From an uncultured Acetatifactor sp. (GTDB lineage: Bacteria > Bacillota > Clostridia > Lachnospirales > Lachnospiraceae): a stretch of 64,000 nucleotides of DNA. A program made the translations under genes and the position numbers. How positions within the stretch are numbered: position 1 is the stretch's first letter; the number at the start of each line of letters is the position of its first letter. This document shows positions 55,817 to 64,000 of the stretch, one piece after another. The stretch lies in assembly GCA_944384205.1 (NCBI GenBank), contig CALWSL010000002.1, positions 1-64,000 on the forward strand. Reading direction: 5' to 3'. The notes below the pieces were generated by a model, which saw nothing but the letters and a program-made list of their open reading frames with translations, was not told the DNA's origin and did not search any database.

Positions 55817-56596
55817 TTACATATTTTTGATTTCCAGCTTGCGCTTATAGCGGTTCCGCAGGCTTCCAATGCGGTTGTACAGCCAGAAGGCATGCACCAG
55901 AAGCTTATTAGCCCTGCCAAGTTTTTCCTTGGTAGTTCCCGTATAATATTCTCCCCCGCAGCTTACGGTGCCGTGATTTCTGACACAGGCAATCAGGTCG
56001 GATTCATTATGAATTTCTCCGTCAAATTCCGTATACGCCAGCCCGATACAATCAATTTTATGAGCATCACTGCCGCCGAATGCCGGCTTGTGATATTTGT
56101 TGGCGAGCTTCATTGCCCTGCGGTTACTTTCGTATGATTCACAGGCATTAAAGCCCTCAACAAAATCAAATTTATTCATCACCGCCAGCCGGTGACGGTA
56201 TTTGCGGGTATTTGTGATACTCACGTATTTTTCCCCGCAGGGATGCGCAGGTCCTAAGATTCCTCCGTTACGATGTACGATTTCAATAAGCAGCTGAACC
56301 GGCAAGCCTCTCAGTTCAAGAATTTTCAGTCTTATATCCGTTGGCATAATAATCAACATATGCCCTGCATCGATGGTATCGTACTCAATCCCTTTCAGTA
56401 CTACAAAATCTGTAGTACCCGTCTTTTTACTTGCTTTATTCTGCTTCACCCATGCGCCATATCCCTTATAGGAATTGTGATCGCTGATAAGCATCCCATG
56501 AAATCCTCTGCTCTTCAAGATGGCTATCACCTGACTTACAGGCACTTTTCCGTCCATCGAGCCTTCTTTTGTATGACAGTGCATATCAAACTTCAT
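55817..56596 (-). CDS. PHP-domain metal-dependent phosphoesterase
   Basis: The 259-residue protein opens with the PHP motif MKFDMHCHTKEGSMDG (HxH) and has LISDHNSYKG, VLKGIEYDT, GPAHPCGE and GGSDAHKIDCIGLAYTEF, the metal ligands of the family. The C-terminal 50 residues are basic and helical (NRIGSLRNRYKRKLEIKN) and may contact membrane or RNA. Such short PHP proteins may hydrolyse nucleotides or sugar phosphates; the substrate is unknown. The ATG at 56596 with GAGG six bases upstream is chosen over an in-frame GTG four codons earlier. It lies 51 bases after the big FtsX permease gene and before the transport operon. Confidence 0.85.
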   Translation of the reverse strand: MKFDMHCHTKEGSMDGKVPVSQVIAILKSRGFHGMLISDHNSYKGYGAWVKQNKASKKTGTTDFVVLKGIEYDTIDAGHMLIIMPTDIRLKILELRGLPVQLLIEIVHRNGGILGPAHPCGEKYVSITNTRKYRHRLAVMNKFDFVEGFNACESYESNRRAMKLANKYHKPAFGGSDAHKIDCIGLAYTEFDGEIHNESDLIACVRNHGTVSCGGEYYTGTTKEKLGRANKLLVHAFWLYNRIGSLRNRYKRKLEIKNM

Positions 56597-56647
56597 GGTA
56601 TTCCTCACTTCTGTCCGGGCTCGCTGCCGTTATGCCCGTGCCGCTTT

Positions 56648-59600
56648 TTAATCCACACTTTTTAATGATTCCGTCATACTGATACGCTCCAGTTTTCTTC
56701 TCATCACCCTATTCACAACCCATGCAAAGACAAATGTCAGAAGAACACTGTATACGAAACTGACAGGCCGTACATGGATATCAAATGCAATCATGTCCAG
56801 ATTTATCTCATTCATAACAAATAAATGCAGATAATGCCCCAACACCAGTCCTACCGCAATGCCCATTGCCGCCAATACCATATTTTCACGGAATACATAG
56901 GTAGCCGTCTCTTTCTTGTTAAAGCCAAGCACCTTAATCGTGGCAATTTCACGAACGCGCTCCGTAATATTAATATTGGTCAGATTATATAAAACAATAA
57001 ATGCAAGTCCCGCCGCGCAAAGAATAATTACCAGCACAATCAGATCAAGGCTTGACAGCATACCGCTAAAACGTTCCAGCGTATCAAGATTCACAGTGAC
57101 ACTTGCCACATTGTCTATCTGCATCAACGCTGCTGATATCAGATGCACGTCGCTGTCCTCCGGCACATTGAGAAGAATATTTTTGTACTCTGCATCGTAT
57201 CCAAGCTCCGTCTTGTATGTCTCGCTATTAATATAAGCATAATTATAAATAAAATTCTGATTAATGCCGGAAATTTTCAATGAAAGCGTCTGCATGTCCT
57301 CATTCTGCAAAGTAATCGTATCACCAACCTTCAATCCGTAAGTTTCTGCAATCTTGTCAGTGATTACTACCTCGCCGTCTCCCGGAAACGCAATCGGTTC
57401 CTTATCTGCCGTGTGCAGATCAATAAAGGATTCCATATCCGTCCCACTGTCATATACCAACAGATTGACCGATTTTCTTCCCTCTTCTGTTACCAGATCA
57501 TAGGTGGTCTCATATACCGCTACATAGGAATCACTCGTAATCCCCTCTACATATTCCATTGCCTCCCTGTCTTTATCGGAAACAGGGTCAGCAAAGGTCA
57601 CGCCAATATCATAAATCTGAATTTCTTCAAATTGCTGTGCCGCCACGTTAGCGATGGAATCCTTGATGCCAAAGCCTGTAATCAGAAGTGCGGTACAGCC
57701 GCTGATTCCCATTACCATCATAAACAGCCGCTTTTTATAACGGAAAATGTTACGAATGGATACTTTTCTCAAAAATCCCAGACGTTTCCAGATAAAGGGA
57801 ATGTATTCCAAAAATACTCTTTTACCTGCTCTTGGCGCCTTTGGACGCATCAGCTGCGCCGCCACTTCCTTTAATTCCACCCGGCAGGAAAACCATGTTG
57901 CTCCCACAGAGCAGAGAATTGACACGGCAATCGAAATCACTGCCAGCTTCCAGTCAAATAAATACAAAAGCGTATCCACGCGATACATAATTCCGTATGC
58001 CGCCCAGACTACCCTTGGAAACAGATAAGTTCCCGCTGCATATCCTGTCACACAGCCTGCGATTGCAGCAAAACCGGAGTAAAACATATACTTCGTCATA
58101 ATGACTCGCTCACTGTAACCCAAAGCCTTTAGCACACCTATCTGTGTTCTCTGCTCCTCCACCATACGATTCATGGTGGTGATACATACCAGCGCTGCCA
58201 CCAGAAAGAAGAATGCAGGGAAAATATTGGCAACGCCCGCAACAATGGAAGAATCATTATCAAAGCACACATAGCCTACATTGGTATCCCGTCCCAAAAG
58301 ATAAGTTTCCGGTTCCTCAATTTCTTCAATCTCCTGTTCGGCATCGGCAAGCTTCTGCTCCGCCTCCGCAATTCTGGAATCGAATTCTTCCAGACCGTCT
58401 TCGTATTCCTTCAAACCGTCCTCATATTCCGCTTTGGCATCGGCAAGCTCCTGTTCTTTTTCCGCCAAAGTATCCTCGCCCTCCGCAATTTCTTTTTCGG
58501 CATCGGCAAGCTGCTCTTTTCCATCGGCAAGCTCTGCCTTTGCCTCCTCAATCGCTGTCTTCCCTTCCGCAATCTGATTTTGACTGCTTGCTATTTTGCC
58601 CCATGCTTCGGACAACGCCGCTTCACCTGCGGCAAGCTGCTCCTCTCCCGCGTCCAGCTGCGCCTGATACTCGGCAATGGAATCTCTTGCCGCATTAATT
58701 GCTGTCTTACCGGCTTCAATTTCCTCTCTTTTGCCTTGTAACTGCAATAACCCTTCATCTATCTGCGCTATCGCTTCCTGAATCTGCTGCCGTCCGCTTT
58801 GTATCTGCGTAAGCAGCTCCGCCGGAACGTTTCCTTCCCCATATAAAGCAGTCAGATTTTCTTCCTGCATATCCAGTTCCTGCATCTGTGACGACAACTG
58901 CTGTCTCTGCTGTTCTATCGAAATCTCTGATTCTATCAGGGTTTGCTCTCCCTCCAGCAATTCCTTTTCCTGCGCCGCAACCAGCTTTTCCTGAATCTTT
59001 AGCTCTTCACGCGCCGCATTCAGCTCCTGTTTGGACTGCTCCAGCTTTTTTTTGTTTTCATTCCATGCCGCAATGCCGTCATTCAATTCTTTCTCGCCGT
59101 CTAAAAGCTCCTGTTCCTTGTCTGCCAGCTCCTGTTCGCCGTCCGAAAGCTCCTGTTCCTTTTCCGCCAATGTTTTTTTGGCATCGGCAAGCTCTTCTCC
59201 GGCATCGGCAAGCTGAACTTCCCCATCTGCAAGCTGCGTTTCAGCATCAGCAAGGGTCTCCTCCGCATCCTTTAAATCCGCCTCCGCATCCGCCTTTTCG
59301 GTATTGAATTCTTCTTTTGCCTCCGCAAGCTCCTCATTTGCCTCATCCACAATACGCTGATAGCGCTGCATGGCTGCCTCCTCGGCATATTCCTCCCACA
59401 AAGGTTCTTTTTCCCCGATATACGCCTCATACTCGTCGCTATATAAAGGGAAGTCTTCCGTAAAATTCACATAAATTTCCGTATAATAATCCACGTTAAA
59501 GCCTTCATAGGGGATATACATAAAACCGCTGATTCTGCCGGTGCCTAAAGAGGTATTTCCCCGCTCATATTGAATATAAAGGGGTGACTGGACAATACCT

Positions 59601-60118
59601 ACAATGGTATACTCCCGATATGCAAAGTTCTCCAAATCCTCTTCGTCATTATTTTCAGAAAGCCTGATAACCTCACCTATGGCGGACTCTGAAAACAGGA
59701 GAGAATCTACCACACACTCATTTGCGCTCTGCGGCATACGTCCGCTTTTTACGACAATCTGATTTACCTCTTCCGTTATACTATGTGCCTTAAGCACACC
59801 CTCATTTTCTGTTTCATCCTGGTAAATAATATCAAAGGAAACCGCACCCTCTGCCGCCTTCACATCTTCCTTTTCCCGCAGAAGCTCCACTTCCTCCTGC
59901 TCAAAGCCCAGAGTGGAAAGAATCCGATAATCATAAAATCCCTGTTTCTCCAAATATCGTCCGGTGGTTTCCACCATGGCAGGCTTTGCCACCTTAAGTC
60001 CCGCAAAAAAAGCCACACCCAATGCCACAATTGCCAATATCGCTGCAAACCGCCCGAAGCTCTGCCTGATTTCCCTAATTGTTGATTTCCAAATCGTTTT
60101 CTTCATAATCGCTACCAT
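56648..60118 (-). CDS. FtsX-family ABC permease with a very long extracytoplasmic coiled coil
   Basis: The 1156-residue protein has a first helix near 20-42 and an extracytoplasmic domain (about 45-260). About 350 residues of heptad-rich helix follow (about 265-620; units like LADAEEQLADGE, with several helix reversals). Three helices of FtsX type 1 follow (about 660-790, motif RTQIGVLKALGYSERVIM). A second extracytoplasmic domain and three more helices end the protein (motif VREIATIKVLGFNKKET). The coil may reach far into the wall. The start ATG overlaps the stop of the ATPase gene (ATGGTAG); an ATG four codons later is equally possible. It pairs with the LolD-type ATPase directly upstream. 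Substrate unknown. Confidence 0.88.
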   Translation of the reverse strand: MVAIMKKTIWKSTIREIRQSFGRFAAILAIVALGVAFFAGLKVAKPAMVETTGRYLEKQGFYDYRILSTLGFEQEEVELLREKEDVKAAEGAVSFDIIYQDETENEGVLKAHSITEEVNQIVVKSGRMPQSANECVVDSLLFSESAIGEVIRLSENNDEEDLENFAYREYTIVGIVQSPLYIQYERGNTSLGTGRISGFMYIPYEGFNVDYYTEIYVNFTEDFPLYSDEYEAYIGEKEPLWEEYAEEAAMQRYQRIVDEANEELAEAKEEFNTEKADAEADLKDAEETLADAETQLADGEVQLADAGEELADAKKTLAEKEQELSDGEQELADKEQELLDGEKELNDGIAAWNENKKKLEQSKQELNAAREELKIQEKLVAAQEKELLEGEQTLIESEISIEQQRQQLSSQMQELDMQEENLTALYGEGNVPAELLTQIQSGRQQIQEAIAQIDEGLLQLQGKREEIEAGKTAINAARDSIAEYQAQLDAGEEQLAAGEAALSEAWGKIASSQNQIAEGKTAIEEAKAELADGKEQLADAEKEIAEGEDTLAEKEQELADAKAEYEDGLKEYEDGLEEFDSRIAEAEQKLADAEQEIEEIEEPETYLLGRDTNVGYVCFDNDSSIVAGVANIFPAFFFLVAALVCITTMNRMVEEQRTQIGVLKALGYSERVIMTKYMFYSGFAAIAGCVTGYAAGTYLFPRVVWAAYGIMYRVDTLLYLFDWKLAVISIAVSILCSVGATWFSCRVELKEVAAQLMRPKAPRAGKRVFLEYIPFIWKRLGFLRKVSIRNIFRYKKRLFMMVMGISGCTALLITGFGIKDSIANVAAQQFEEIQIYDIGVTFADPVSDKDREAMEYVEGITSDSYVAVYETTYDLVTEEGRKSVNLLVYDSGTDMESFIDLHTADKEPIAFPGDGEVVITDKIAETYGLKVGDTITLQNEDMQTLSLKISGINQNFIYNYAYINSETYKTELGYDAEYKNILLNVPEDSDVHLISAALMQIDNVASVTVNLDTLERFSGMLSSLDLIVLVIILCAAGLAFIVLYNLTNINITERVREIATIKVLGFNKKETATYVFRENMVLAAMGIAVGLVLGHYLHLFVMNEINLDMIAFDIHVRPVSFVYSVLLTFVFAWVVNRVMRRKLERISMTESLKSVD

Positions 60119-60816
60119 TCTATATTTGCTATATCCACGATATTTTCATTCTTTACCATATTTACCACCGTACCGCTTTTTACGGTAATAATTCTGTCCG
60201 CCATAGCTGTAAGCGCCTGATTATGCGTAATAACCACTACCGTCTTGCCCTTTTCCCTGCAGGTATCCTGCAGCAGCTTTAAGACTGCCTTTCCGGTATT
60301 GTAGTCAAGCGCTCCCGTAGGCTCATCGCAAAGAAGCAGCTTCGGATTCTTCGCCAATGCCCTGGCTATCGCCACACGCTGCTGCTCACCGCCGGAAAGC
60401 TGCGCCGGAAAGTTATTCATTCTGTGCTGCAAGCCTACTTCCTTCAATACCTCTGCCGCATCCAGCGGCTCCTTACAAATCTGCGCCGCAAGTTCCACAT
60501 TTTCCACAGCCGTCAGATTCTGTACCAGATTATAAAACTGGAAAACAAATCCGATATCATAGCGGCGATAGTTGGTCAACTGCTTCTTGTTATAGCCTGA
60601 TATTTCCTGTCCGTCCAAAAACACACGTCCTTCCGTCAATGTATCCATGCCGCCCAGAATATTCAGAATTGTAGTTTTGCCTGCGCCGGAGGCTCCTACA
60701 ATCACACAGAATTCTCCTTTTTCAATCTCAAAATTCACATCATGAAGAGCTGTAATCCCCACCTCTCCCGTCTGATATATTTTCTTTACATTATCAAAGG
60801 TAACAAATGCACTCAT
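60112..60816 (-). CDS. ABC transporter ATPase, LolD/MacB type
   Basis: The 234-residue ATPase shows Walker [11 protein letters not shown]-loop FVFQFYNLV, signature [15 protein letters not shown], Walker [13 protein letters not shown] and switch VITHN. It is coupled to the FtsX permease gene by a 7-base overlap. A TATACT lies at 60861-60866 (minus strand, about 45 bases before the ATG) without a recognisable -35, so transcription may need an activator. A strong terminator separates it from the kinase gene upstream. Confidence 0.93.
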   Translation of the reverse strand: MSAFVTFDNVKKIYQTGEVGITALHDVNFEIEKGEFCVIVGASGAGKTTILNILGGMDTLTEGRVFLDGQEISGYNKKQLTNYRRYDIGFVFQFYNLVQNLTAVENVELAAQICKEPLDAAEVLKEVGLQHRMNNFPAQLSGGEQQRVAIARALAKNPKLLLCDEPTGALDYNTGKAVLKLLQDTCREKGKTVVVITHNQALTAMADRIITVKSGTVVNMVKNENIVDIANIEW

Positions 60817-60922
60817 TTCTTCTCCTTATGTATCCGAACGAACATTACTGTTTCACTTTAAGTATATCATAAACAATATTTTTTTGGTTAGAATATCATT
60901 AATAAAGCATAAAATTTTAATT

Positions 60923-60960
60923 AAAAAAAGAAACAGATAGAGTTGCTCCCTAATCTGTTT
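60923..60960 (-). terminator. Terminator of the kinase gene
   Basis: Minus-strand stem AAACAGAT/ATCTGTTT (8 bp, 14-base loop that may pair further) starting at the stop codon, then TTTCTTTTTTT. Confidence 0.8.
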
Positions 60961-61888
60961 ACTCTGACGCCAACGGTATCCGCACCGTTATTGAAAACTG
61001 TTCTCCTTCCAAAACGGCTTCCGCCGTTCCTCCCATTTTTTCGGTAAATTTCCTTACAATGGCAAGTCCCAGTCCCGTCGTCTTCCTGCTTCTGGACTGG
61101 TCTGTGGTATAAAATCGTTCAAAAATTCGCCCGATATCCTTCTTTTCAATACTGCTTGTTTTATTGGAAACACATATTACTGCATAGCCCCCTTCACTTT
61201 GAAACGTTATTCGGTAATCGCCCTCACCATGCACAAGGGCGTTTTTTATCAAATTTTCAACAATTCTGACAAAAGCATGTCTATCCCCCATAATATGACA
61301 GGGAGCATTCTGTATCTCCACCTCCGGTTCACAGCCTGCCTCTACAAAATCATCATAGAACATAGAGACGGTTTCCGCGAATAAATTTCCCACGTTCAGT
61401 ACCTCCGTCTCCCATGACATCTCATCCGCTTCAATCCGTGCATATTCAAACAACTGGTTCAGCATATCGTTTACATCGTCTAGCCGCTGCTCCACAATCG
61501 CTGCATATTTCATTCTTTTCTCCGGATTGATTTCAGCTTCCTGCATTATTTGGATATATCCTTTTGCCGAGGTCAGCGGGGTGCGGATATCGTGGGAAAT
61601 ACTGGTAATGCTCTGTCTGTAGGCTGCGTTTTCCTTTTTCAGCTTTTTTTCCGACTCTCTGTAATGTCCGATGATATCGTTTGTTTTCCGTATCACTTCT
61701 TCCGTTTTCCCAACAGCACAATAAGAGGATAACCGATAATTGGTATCCTCTTCTCTCAGAACCGAAAGCTCTTCCGATATGTGATTTATCTGTTTTCTAT
61801 AGCGCCATAGGCGAATGCCTAAAATACCCGTTGCTCCTAAAAGAACAAACACCGTCCCAGTTAAAACACTTTGCATCATATCACTCAT
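60959..61888 (-). CDS. Sensor histidine kinase of a Bcr/lantibiotic-type module
   Basis: The 309-residue kinase has a single N-terminal helix (about 8-28) and no extracytoplasmic sensor, so it probably senses through the transporter. A coiled region is followed by H box SISHDIRTPLTSAKGYIQ and ATPase motifs NLIKNALVHGEG and TTGLGLAIVRKF. It lies 8 bases after the ABC-2 permease gene and is last in the operon whose regulator gene is at the right edge. Confidence 0.9.
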   Translation of the reverse strand: MSDMMQSVLTGTVFVLLGATGILGIRLWRYRKQINHISEELSVLREEDTNYRLSSYCAVGKTEEVIRKTNDIIGHYRESEKKLKKENAAYRQSITSISHDIRTPLTSAKGYIQIMQEAEINPEKRMKYAAIVEQRLDDVNDMLNQLFEYARIEADEMSWETEVLNVGNLFAETVSMFYDDFVEAGCEPEVEIQNAPCHIMGDRHAFVRIVENLIKNALVHGEGDYRITFQSEGGYAVICVSNKTSSIEKKDIGRIFERFYTTDQSRSRKTTGLGLAIVRKFTEKMGGTAEAVLEGEQFSITVRIPLASE

Positions 61889-61896
61889 CTCTTTTA

Positions 61897-62727
61897 TTAT
61901 TTAATATCCGCTTTGTGGAAATGCCACATCCCCGCAGCGAAAGAAACGCCGAACCACACAACTACCGAAATCACGATTCTCAAAACGATTTCCGTTTCAA
62001 AACCAGAAACCGGACACTCTTCCATCAGGTTTGTCAGCCAGTAGCTTGATGGCTGCACAGAGAAATTATGCAGCAATAAATCAAGAGCATTGAAAAGTAA
62101 GGATGAAATTCCCCCTGCAACACATACCACTACCACAATTCCAACTGCCAGGCTTCTGCTGATTTCGGAAATTACAGCAATAATGCTATTGATAGCAACA
62201 ACAAGCGCCGATATCAGCAGCACATAAATAACATAATCCTTCAACACAGCTCCCTCTAAGCAAGCTTTTCCGATAAAAATACATCCCAAAGCATAGTTCA
62301 GAATTGCACTGAGCAGAACCATGATTTCTGTTGTCAGCATACATACCATATGCTTTGCCGCAAATATCTTTCCACGGGAATATCCCTTTCCCGCCAGATT
62401 TTTCATCGCACCATTCCCATACTCACCAACTACAAAAATAATGTTAAAAATGCCGGAAATCAGTACAACAAAAACAACCATTATGTTTTGGAGGATTTCT
62501 CCAACCGTAACACTCTCAAAAACCGACTGACCGCTAAGCGGCTCCTGTCCGTCTACTGTCACGAACACTCCTGCCGTACCATTTTCCACATTTCCTTTCT
62601 GGACTTCATCTACCAGAAACAGCATTCCATATAATAAACAAACCGAAGCAACAATACAAATACAGCATACTAAAAAGCTTCTGCTTTTCCCTAATTTATA
62701 CCATTCACCATTTAATAAATTTATCAT
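61897..62727 (-). CDS. ABC-2 type permease, bacitracin/lantibiotic immunity class
   Basis: The 276-residue membrane protein has about six helices (near 18-40, 75-100, 125-150, 165-190, 195-220, 250-270), with MINLLNGEWYKLGKSRSFLVC at the start, as in BcrB/LanE-type permeases. The outer loop near 40-70 is acidic and rich in Val and Gly. It pairs with the ATPase 21 bases upstream. The likely role is export or exclusion of a peptide antibiotic; not proven. Confidence 0.85.
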   Translation of the reverse strand: MINLLNGEWYKLGKSRSFLVCCICIVASVCLLYGMLFLVDEVQKGNVENGTAGVFVTVDGQEPLSGQSVFESVTVGEILQNIMVVFVVLISGIFNIIFVVGEYGNGAMKNLAGKGYSRGKIFAAKHMVCMLTTEIMVLLSAILNYALGCIFIGKACLEGAVLKDYVIYVLLISALVVAINSIIAVISEISRSLAVGIVVVVCVAGGISSLLFNALDLLLHNFSVQPSSYWLTNLMEECPVSGFETEIVLRIVISVVVWFGVSFAAGMWHFHKADIK

Positions 62728-62748
62728 CGCTAACCTCCATTTTGACTG

Positions 62749-63651
62749 TCATGATTCTCCAAGTAAATCCATAAAATAAGCTTCCAGATCTTGTCCTGCG
62801 AGATAGCTCTCTCTCACTTCCACCCCGCCTGTTATCAATTCCCTGTTCACTCTTGCGCTCTCATCCAGATGCCCGAAAACTCTGAGCATTCCGGACTCCG
62901 GTACATCATATTCGGTAATATGCAGCTTTTCCTCCAGTATCGTAACTGCAAGCTCGGCGTTATCTACCGCCAGTTTCTGACACCTGCGGCATTTTTCACT
63001 TAATTCCTCCGCCGCAAACTCCTCTATCAAAGCGCCGCCTTTTATAATGCCGTACCGTGTGGCTATTTTGGACAATTCACCCAGAATATGACTGGATATC
63101 AAAATGGTAATGTTTCTTTCTGTATTCAGTTTTAAAAGCAAATCCCTGATTTCCTTAATTCCCGCAGGGTCCAGTCCGTTAATCGGCTCATCCAATATCA
63201 GAAAATCCGGATTTCGGAAAAGCGAAATTGCGATTCCAAGCCGCTGCTTCATACCCATTGAGAAATTTTTTACTTTTTTTCTGCCTGTATCGCCAAGACC
63301 TACAAACGCAAGCATATCCTTCACTGCATTTTTGTCCGTAATCCCGAAGCTTCTTCTGATAACCTCCAGATTCTCCTCTGCCGTCATATTCGGATAAATA
63401 CCGGGATTCTCAATCAGTGTGCCGATTCGTTTTCGCTGTTTCTCCAAATCCCTCTTTCCAAACAGCTCGATTTCTCCCCTGGTAGGGGCAGCCAGTCCCG
63501 CCACCATACGCATAAAGGTGGTCTTTCCCGCACCGTTCTTACCGATAAAACCGTAAATATCTCCTCTCTTTACATGTATGCTAACCGAATCCACAGCATT
63601 TGTTTTTCCATAAGTCTTCGTCAGATTGTTCGTTTTCAGTATATAATCCAT
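62749..63651 (-). CDS. ABC transporter ATPase, BcrA/lantibiotic immunity type
   Basis: The 300-residue ATPase shows Walker A GKNGAGKTT, signature FSMGMKQRLGIAISL, Walker B FLILDEPINGLDP and switch His in ISSHI. The C-terminal 80 residues are typical of BcrA-type ATPases. The ATG at 63651 with GGAAAGGAAG upstream is chosen; a longer frame adds 11 residues without a ribosome site. A gap with candidate regulator sites precedes it. Confidence 0.92.
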   Translation of the reverse strand: MDYILKTNNLTKTYGKTNAVDSVSIHVKRGDIYGFIGKNGAGKTTFMRMVAGLAAPTRGEIELFGKRDLEKQRKRIGTLIENPGIYPNMTAEENLEVIRRSFGITDKNAVKDMLAFVGLGDTGRKKVKNFSMGMKQRLGIAISLFRNPDFLILDEPINGLDPAGIKEIRDLLLKLNTERNITILISSHILGELSKIATRYGIIKGGALIEEFAAEELSEKCRRCQKLAVDNAELAVTILEEKLHITEYDVPESGMLRVFGHLDESARVNRELITGGVEVRESYLAGQDLEAYFMDLLGES

Positions 63652-63740
63652 ACTCTTCCTTTCCGTAATACCGGACTTTTCCATCCGTTTTCCTTTTTTC
63701 CTATTGGTGTTTTACCCCTGTTGTTTATCACCTTGTATTT

Positions 63741-63794
63741 ATCTTACCAACGGAAAATTTAGAAACTTTAGGAAAAGTATAAAGAAATCATAAA
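63741..63794 (-). promoter_or_regulatory. Candidate promoter and regulator repeats before the BcrA-type gene
   Basis: Minus strand -10 TAAGAT (63741-63746) without a good -35. Upstream are 11-base direct repeats TTTATGATTTC (63784-63794) and TTTATACTTTT (63773-63783), followed by a weaker pair. The adjacent response regulator is the likely binder. Overlap with the end of its coding frame is avoided by three bases. Confidence 0.4.
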
Positions 63795-63797
63795 GTT

Positions 63798-64000
63798 TTA
63801 ACTCATTTTAAATCCGATTCCCCAAACGGTTTGAATATAGGTTTCCTGTGCATTTATCTTAGTAAGCTTCTGTCTTATATTGCTGATATGTACATTGACG
63901 GCATTCTCTTCCCCTAAAAATTCTTCATTCCACACCGACTCATAAATATTACTCTTTGTAAATACCTTCGTGGGGTTTTCCATTAAAAGCTCCAGTATCA
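63798..64000 (-). CDS. OmpR-family response regulator, C-terminal part (runs off the right edge)
   Basis: Only the winged-helix DNA-binding end is in the window: a short ELLMENPTKVFTK segment, then NIYESVWNEEF, AVNVHISNIRQKL and the closing QTVWGIGFKMS. The receiver domain lies beyond 64000. It heads the operon with the ATPase, permease and kinase genes. Confidence 0.88.
   Translation of the reverse strand, partial: ILELLMENPTKVFTKSNIYESVWNEEFLGEENAVNVHISNIRQKLTKINAQETYIQTVWGIGFKMS

Noticed and set aside
58213..59307. Long Pro/Arg/His-rich plus-strand frames opposite the FtsX coiled coil
   Set aside because: Shadows of the periodic coding sequence on the minus strand; no start signals.

Overview
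The window looks like chromosomal DNA of a Gram-positive anaerobe of the Clostridia, most likely a member of the Lachnospiraceae. The signs are moderately low GC, consensus sigma-A promoters and AAGGAGG-type ribosome binding sites, the gene neighbourhood gpmI-eno-secG-rnr-smpB-ssrA, BspA-type surface repeats, family-1 sugar-binding lipoproteins, and several peptide-antibiotic sensing and transport modules. The species cannot be named from the sequence. Most genes are on the minus strand. The left end carries tandem perfect promoters pointing out of the window, as expected for a ribosomal RNA operon.

Region 1 (0.3-14.5 kb): a lipoprotein, a large polytopic membrane protein, the ribosome-associated GTPase HflX and a sensor kinase. 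A response regulator that probably belongs to that kinase lies 7 kb away. Between them sit a Bce-like permease/ATPase/regulator/kinase module and a HipA-like kinase with a small unknown partner. Region 2 (14.5-30 kb): tRNA-Gly, a possible small RNA, a heptad-repeat coiled-coil protein, then the trans-translation and RNA-decay block (tmRNA, SmpB, RNase R), SecG, a complete oligopeptide importer (oppBCDFA), enolase, an Fe-S aldo/keto reductase with a cysteine-heptad coiled-coil partner, and phosphoglycerate mutase.

Region 3 (30-46 kb): two secreted proteins sharing the same N-terminal repeats (one ending in a CAP domain, the other in BspA-like repeats) flank a cation diffusion facilitator. Next come a Uma2-family protein and a heterodimeric multidrug ABC exporter (BmrCD-like). 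The exporter is preceded by its own promoter, a 28-codon leader ORF and an intrinsic terminator, which suggests translation-coupled attenuation. Then follow thiamine pyrophosphokinase, a heavily decayed lysR-metE locus, a DUF523 protein and a YgjP-like metallohydrolase.

Region 4 (46-64 kb): an unusual six-gene operon. Two very large sugar-type binding lipoproteins with N-terminal propeller-like domains bracket two sugar permeases, an HlyD/MacA-like adaptor and a MacB-like core-domain protein, with no ATPase. A long palindromic leader precedes it. Beyond it are a PHP phosphoesterase, a LolD/FtsX-type transporter with a very long extracytoplasmic coiled coil, and a second peptide-resistance-type module (response regulator, ATPase, permease, kinase) that runs off the right edge.

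Taken together, the accessory genes are dominated by sensing and extruding antimicrobial compounds (two Bce/Bcr-like modules, one FtsX transporter, one multidrug exporter) and by peptide and carbohydrate uptake. They are laid between conserved housekeeping blocks.
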